From: Promethearchaeota archaeon
Lineage (GTDB): Archaea > Asgardarchaeota > Lokiarchaeia > Sigyniarchaeales > SOKP01
DNA length: 33,358 nucleotides
Assembly (NCBI GenBank): GCA_008080735.1
Contig: SHMW01000048.1
Span: 1-33,358 of the forward strand
Direction: 5' to 3'
Both the position numbers and the translations under genes were made by a program. The notes beneath the pieces were generated by a model. The model was given only the letters and a program-made list of their open reading frames with translations. It was not told the DNA's origin and searched no databases. Numbering within the stretch: the first letter of the stretch is position 1; every line of letters starts with the position of its first letter. Below are positions 29,646 through 33,358 of the stretch, in pieces.

Positions 29646-30326
29646 ATGAATCGACTTTTTAAATTAGTGGTGTATATCATTGTCTTAACGATTGTTGCGA
29701 TTCAATTTGCGGAAACTTTAAGTCTATTTACTGGGTTAATAACCGTCTCAGCAGGTACAGTTATTGGATTCGCATCTATGAATACTTTGGGTAATCTTAT
29801 TGCGGGGATAATCATAATCGCCAGCAAACCATTCAAAGTAGGGGACAGAATTTATTTTCTAAATCGTATTGCGGATGTAATTGATATTAAGCTAATATAT
29901 ACATTATTGGAAGATATTGATGGTGTAAGAATCTCAATTCCGAATCAGAAGCTGATCAAGGAGGAAATTCAAAATTTTGGTAGCCACAAAATCCTTCGAA
30001 GGGAAATTTTTATTACTCCTGGATTTGATGTGGATCCAAGATTGGTAGAGAAAGCCTTGATAGAAGCCGCGGAAAAATTCGATAATATCCTTCAATATCC
30101 TCAACCACGGGTAGACGTATATGAGTTTCTTGACAATGCCGTTAAATATAGGCTAATTGTATTTATAAATAATAGTAAAATCATTCCAAGATTCGATTAT
30201 CAACTAAAGAAGGCGGTTTACTATACATGTGAAGATTATAAGATTGATATTCGAACTCCAGAATTGATAGAAATGAATGAAGCCAGATTTGATCAAGAAC
30301 CGTTTAATCCAAGGAAATCAGAATAA
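29646..30326 (+). CDS. mscS: MscS-family mechanosensitive channel
   Basis: A small-conductance mechanosensitive channel that releases solutes on osmotic downshock. From the ATG it has TM2 (about 5-28), the pore helix TM3 (GTVIGFASMNTLGNLIAGIIII, with a glycine/alanine-rich face) and the beta domain (ASKPFKVGDRIYF). The alpha/beta cytoplasmic vestibule follows (ITPGFDVDPRLVEKALIEAA ... PQPRVDVYEFLD). This is shorter than typical because TM1 is missing; 58 in-frame codons upstream encode a convincing TM1 but have no normal start. The annotated ATG may therefore be internal, and the gene might be damaged or initiated at a rare codon. The next gene is convergent. Confidence 0.8.
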   Translation: MNRLFKLVVYIIVLTIVAIQFAETLSLFTGLITVSAGTVIGFASMNTLGNLIAGIIIIASKPFKVGDRIYFLNRIADVIDIKLIYTLLEDIDGVRISIPNQKLIKEEIQNFGSHKILRREIFITPGFDVDPRLVEKALIEAAEKFDNILQYPQPRVDVYEFLDNAVKYRLIVFINNSKIIPRFDYQLKKAVYYTCEDYKIDIRTPELIEMNEARFDQEPFNPRKSE

Positions 30327-30382
30327 TTTGATCTCTAGTGTCGCTCAAATCTTTAGCAAAGGCTTTCCTCTTAAAGTTATAA

Positions 30383-31186
30383 TTAATTTTTTTCTAAAAT
30401 CATACCAATATTATACATTTTTCTAATCTTTCCTAATTTAACATTGAGTTTCATTATGAAGGCTAAAACATGGTTAATAACATTCCATATGAATCTGAAA
30501 AAGAGGTTTTGCATGTAGTTTTTTCGTAATCGAATGATGTTTTCTTCAGTTTTTTCGGGAAATTTTGCTTGAATTTCAGTGAGTTTGAATAAAGACCCAT
30601 AAACTCCAAATAAATTAACAATCCTCAAATTACTTTTTTCAAAAAGAGCTACTAATTTGTTTATTCCATATCTTCGAAAATGACCAATTAATCTATCTTG
30701 TGGAGTATATTTGTTCATATTATATGGAACAGTGACTATTATTTTCCCCTCTTTTTTTAATACTCTACTAAGCTCTCTAATAGCTTTATTATCATCTCTA
30801 ATGTGCTCAAGAACGTCCAAAATACATATTAAATCGACAGACTTATCTCTATATGGTAAATATTTAATATCCCCATTAATGGGATTTAGGTTATTAGTAT
30901 CGTGCTTTCCTACAATGGCAAAATAATCCAATTTATATTTTTGGCTATAATATTTTAATGGTTCTTCGGCTATGTCCAATAGACATGATTGAGTCACCCC
31001 ATTTAGAAATAATAAAAGTGAATTCCCAGAGCATCCTAAATCTAATGCAATTGGATATGTTTTACTAGATGGTAATTGCGTTTTTATAATGTCGAACTTA
31101 CACTTTATACCGGGTGAGATAAAATATTCTATGTAGGTTCTGAGTGAAAAATTCAAGTGTTTTTCATAAAATGTTCTTAAACTCAT
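30383..31186 (-). CDS. Class I SAM-dependent methyltransferase
   Basis: A 267-residue methyltransferase. Motif I is ALDLGCSG (47-54), the acid after strand 2 is D71 in LLDIAEE, KYLPYRDKSVDLI gives the third contact, and ILDVLEHI (122-129) is the post-motif strand. GKIIVTVPYNMNKYTPQDRLIGHFRRYG (read in two pieces: GKIIVTVPYN, then DRLIGHFRRYG) is seen in methyltransferases of polysaccharide loci and methylates lipid-linked sugars or similar. The C-terminal hydrophobic segment (MQNLFFRFIWNVINHVLAFIM) could anchor it to the membrane. ATG start. It is divergent from PaaK and convergent with MscS. Substrate unknown. Confidence 0.84.
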   Translation of the reverse strand: MSLRTFYEKHLNFSLRTYIEYFISPGIKCKFDIIKTQLPSSKTYPIALDLGCSGNSLLLFLNGVTQSCLLDIAEEPLKYYSQKYKLDYFAIVGKHDTNNLNPINGDIKYLPYRDKSVDLICILDVLEHIRDDNKAIRELSRVLKKEGKIIVTVPYNMNKYTPQDRLIGHFRRYGINKLVALFEKSNLRIVNLFGVYGSLFKLTEIQAKFPEKTEENIIRLRKNYMQNLFFRFIWNVINHVLAFIMKLNVKLGKIRKMYNIGMILEKN

Positions 31187-31250
31187 AAATTCTCATAGGT
31201 ATGGTAATGATAATATCAATATACTTTTTATTATCCTTTCCATTACATAA

Positions 31251-31262
31251 AAATATATATTA
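31251..31262 (+). promoter_or_regulatory. TATA-like box upstream of PaaK
   Basis: AAATATATATTA is centred about 20-24 bases before the out-of-frame ATG at 31276 and about 96 bases before the GTG at 31352. The position fits a start near 31276-31281, not the GTG, which supports an N-terminus upstream of the GTG. Confidence 0.4.
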
Positions 31263-31279
31263 AGAATTTCGAGAGATGA

Positions 31280-31351
31280 TTTAAAACGCAATATAATTAT
31301 TTTGATGAAAAAAAGGAAAAAACTCCATGGGATGAGCTTGAGACAGATTTC
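31280..31351 (+). other. Probable missing N-terminus of PaaK, no start in frame
   Basis: These 24 codons follow the in-frame stop TGA at 31277-31279 and run without a stop into the GTG. They encode YFDEKKEKTPWDELE, and the residues after the GTG, GRWTLQRIYDNIPF, align with LKWTLKHAYENVPM of E. coli PaaK, where the preceding ETASVDELQ matches EKTPWDELE. No ATG, GTG or TTG exists in frame. An ATG at 31276 would be in frame if one base were absent. Confidence 0.65.
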
Positions 31352-32638
31352 GTGAAAAAAGGTCGATGGACTTTACAACGAATTTATGATAATATCCCAT
31401 TTTTAAGAGAAAGGTACAAAGAAGCTGGGATCTCTCCAGATGATCTGAAATCTATTGAAGATTTTGAAAAAATTCCATGTATGGATAAGGATGATTTTTT
31501 AGACAGCTTTCCAGATAGGTTAGTATGTGTTGATAAAGCTGAACTCATTCGTATGCATGCGACTTCGGGTACGAGTGGTCATCGTCCCACTTGTGGATTT
31601 TATACGAGAAATGATTTAGATACTTGGTCGTATTTATGTGCTCGAAATCTAGGTGCGATAGGTATGACTAAAAAGGATGTGTTTCAAAATACAACCTCTG
31701 CCGGATTATTCACCGGAGGATTTGGATATGCACAAGGATGTACGCTTTTAGGGGCAATGTTAATTCCATTTGGACCTGGTAATACTTCAAAACAGCTGGA
31801 ATTTTTTCAAACATTTAAAGTAACTTCATTTCATGCAATTCCATCATTTGGATTACGAATAGCAGAAATCATGGAACAAGAAGGAATCTCGAAGGATGAT
31901 CTTTATTTGAAATACGCCATTTTAGGTGCGGAGGGCTGGGCAGAGTCTACACGGGACACAATCGAAGATAGAGTAGGAATTAAAGCATACGATAACTATG
32001 GTTTAACGGAAGCTACTGGCCCGGGAGTCTCTGTTGAATGTCAAGAACAAAATGGGCTTCATATCTGGTCAGATTATTTTTATCCTGAAATTGTGGATCC
32101 CAAGACGGGAGAACTTTTAGGTGAGGGAGAAACTGGGGAGCTCGTACTAACAAGTTTATGGAAAGAGGCATTACCAATCTTTCGATATAGAACGGGAGAT
32201 ATTACAAGCTTACGAAGAAGCGAATGTCCCTGTGGTCGGACTGGTTTTATAATGGACAGAATTAAAGGAAGAAAGGATGATATGCATGTGATAAAAGGAG
32301 TTAATATTTATCCGTCTATGATTGAAGAGGAAATTTTCAAATTATCGGAATATTTCACTGATATTTATTTAATTGTCTATCACACTGTTGGAGTTTATGA
32401 TAATGTTTCAGTGAATGTAGAGGTTAAGGAAGGTGTGAACCAAGCGAAAGCTATAAAAGAATTGGAAAAAAATTTACGAGAAGCTACCTTCCTTCGGATA
32501 GATGCTAATCCATTTCCACCAGGGACTCTTCCACGCCAAGAGGGCAAAGCAATCCGTGTGAAAGACTTGCGAGACCGTCCAGACGGCTATAAAGGCTGGC
32601 TTAAAATGATGAATGAAAGAAATAACAATAAAGACTAG
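31352..32638 (+). CDS. paaK: Phenylacetate-CoA ligase (PaaK family)
   Basis: An adenylate-forming enzyme that ligates CoA to phenylacetate or other aryl acids, an early step in aromatic or amino-acid catabolism. From the GTG it has the phosphate loop TSGTSGHRPT (71-80), FHAIPSFGLRIAEI, AILGAEGWAE, YDNYGLTEATGPG, FRYRTGD and the hinge KGRKDDM, all typical. The SECPCGRTG segment adds a Cys cluster seen in this family. Length 428 is slightly short; the N-terminal helix is encoded upstream without a usual start, so the true start is uncertain. Aryl acid could come from fermentation of aromatic amino acids. The next gene is convergent. Confidence 0.9.
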   Translation: MKKGRWTLQRIYDNIPFLRERYKEAGISPDDLKSIEDFEKIPCMDKDDFLDSFPDRLVCVDKAELIRMHATSGTSGHRPTCGFYTRNDLDTWSYLCARNLGAIGMTKKDVFQNTTSAGLFTGGFGYAQGCTLLGAMLIPFGPGNTSKQLEFFQTFKVTSFHAIPSFGLRIAEIMEQEGISKDDLYLKYAILGAEGWAESTRDTIEDRVGIKAYDNYGLTEATGPGVSVECQEQNGLHIWSDYFYPEIVDPKTGELLGEGETGELVLTSLWKEALPIFRYRTGDITSLRRSECPCGRTGFIMDRIKGRKDDMHVIKGVNIYPSMIEEEIFKLSEYFTDIYLIVYHTVGVYDNVSVNVEVKEGVNQAKAIKELEKNLREATFLRIDANPFPPGTLPRQEGKAIRVKDLRDRPDGYKGWLKMMNERNNNKD

Positions 32639-32656
32639 ATTGCTCTCTATTATATA

Positions 32657-32679
32657 TTTTCTTATTTTATTTATTTTTT
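32657..32679 (+). terminator. T-rich terminator after PaaK
   Basis: Several T-runs, the last of six T residues, lie 19-41 bases after the PaaK stop at 32636-32638. There is no stem. This is typical of T-rich archaeal termination and also faces the end of the convergent gene at 32709. Confidence 0.4.
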
Positions 32680-32708
32680 CAGATTGGTTTTAAAATTAAT
32701 AAAAGAAA

Positions 32709-33341
32709 TTAGGGTTTTAATCGATTTTTAATCCATTTCGGCATCGCTAATGATAGATATAGAAAGAGTATGAATAGAAACGCAAACACCCAACCCAAAT
32801 ATACGAAAATAGAATATCCTGAATGTGAGAATACCACTATAAGAATATTATCAATGCTTATCATAACAAAAAAGACAATCATCGACATTACTCCCAAAAA
32901 GAGGATCAGTAATCCTTTTTCTAACACTTTTTCGTTTGCTTGGGATTTTGCCTTCCAACTGATTGTCGCAATAATCGAATAGATAGCTATAGAATAAACC
33001 GCAAATATGATGGTTGAATATGTTCGAATGTTTAATTTCCCCTCGTATACTTCACGGGGAAAACCCCACCAGTTCCAAGGTAAAAGTAAAAGAATTATAA
33101 TAATCATACCGAGAATGATGATTGGGATAAAACCCTTCCTCCCCTTTCCTGTTATTTCCATTGCAAAATTATAGAGAAAAATATCCGCGACCACCACACT
33201 GCAATATGATAGGGGAAAGGTTATTCGGTAGATCTCCTTAAAGTAGCCTGTAATAATGGTTTCTAGGGCACCTATCGCGAGGAATACTAAAGCAAAGAAG
33301 AATGCGATAAATACAAATGACAAATATAACGGTGACTTCAC
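32709..33341 (-). CDS. Hypothetical membrane protein, start uncertain at the edge
   Basis: A 210-residue protein with about six to seven hydrophobic helices (about 4-28, 36-60, 70-90, 106-128, 142-165, 170-198) and few charged loops; not a family I know. GTG at 33341 is the first usual start seen, but the frame stays open to the right edge, so the gene may start outside the window. An ATG at 33355-33357 is in another frame by one base, next to a GA-repeat. The ending KWIKNRLKP is basic. No catalytic motif is visible. Confidence 0.65.
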   Translation of the reverse strand: MKSPLYLSFVFIAFFFALVFLAIGALETIITGYFKEIYRITFPLSYCSVVVADIFLYNFAMEITGKGRKGFIPIIILGMIIIILLLLPWNWWGFPREVYEGKLNIRTYSTIIFAVYSIAIYSIIATISWKAKSQANEKVLEKGLLILFLGVMSMIVFFVMISIDNILIVVFSHSGYSIFVYLGWVFAFLFILFLYLSLAMPKWIKNRLKP

Positions 33342-33358
33342 TTTTCTCTCTCTCCATT

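Overview
The window looks like chromosomal DNA of an AT-rich archaeon, most likely an Asgard (Lokiarchaeia-like) lineage. The grounds are archaeal-style core promoters (TATA-like boxes about 25-28 bases before the start codons of apparently leaderless genes), GGTGA/AAGGAG-type ribosome sites on other genes, an ADP-forming acyl-CoA synthetase alpha subunit, HdrD-like Fe-S proteins, UbiA-type prenyltransferases and an RPB9-like zinc ribbon. The Asgard assignment is inference from gene content; no rRNA, tRNA or ribosomal protein marker is present. Layout, left to right: (1) 290-2799, small regulatory or RNA-linked genes, including a catalytically intact RNase III with a C-terminal dsRNA-binding-like region, divergent from an unknown gene across a symmetric promoter, then an SCP2 lipid-carrier protein and a zinc ribbon. 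(2) 3126-6543, an isoprenylcysteine methyltransferase-like membrane protein, a DUF1801 protein, a glycerophosphodiester phosphodiesterase and an ADP-forming CoA ligase alpha subunit. (3) 6599-9018, an especially AT-rich cluster of two SAM methyltransferases and a membrane-anchored hexapeptide acyltransferase-like protein, probably for surface glycan or lipid modification. (4) 9015-13408, a full-length LacZ-type beta-galactosidase behind an MFS transporter. (5) 13577-16183, three tandem paralogous alpha/beta hydrolases, then an AmmeMemoRadiSam radical SAM enzyme. (6) 17469-20393, a CocE/S15-type hydrolase fused to a membrane domain, and a small membrane protein. (7) 20518-23985, a MoxR/AAA_5 ATPase plus a VWA protein that also carries an HExxH metallopeptidase-like site. 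(8) 24172-26879, two HdrD-like Fe-S proteins, one with a decayed CCG domain. (9) 27016-28663, two convergent paralogous UbiA-type prenyltransferases with altered Asp motifs. (10) 28854-33341, a zinc-ribbon coiled-coil protein, an MscS channel, a methyltransferase, a phenylacetate-CoA ligase and a membrane protein running to the right edge. Connections: the CoA-ligase enzymes (ADP-forming alpha subunit, PaaK), the HdrD-like proteins and the hydrolases suit a heterotroph that degrades organic acids and sugars; LacZ adds beta-galactoside use. The most system-like unit is the AAA/VWA-metallopeptidase pair, perhaps working with the neighbouring Fe-S proteins. No IS element, CRISPR array, tRNA or rRNA was found. 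Two genes (MscS and PaaK) have recognisable family sequence upstream of their first usual start codon, which suggests mutated starts, non-standard initiation or assembly errors.
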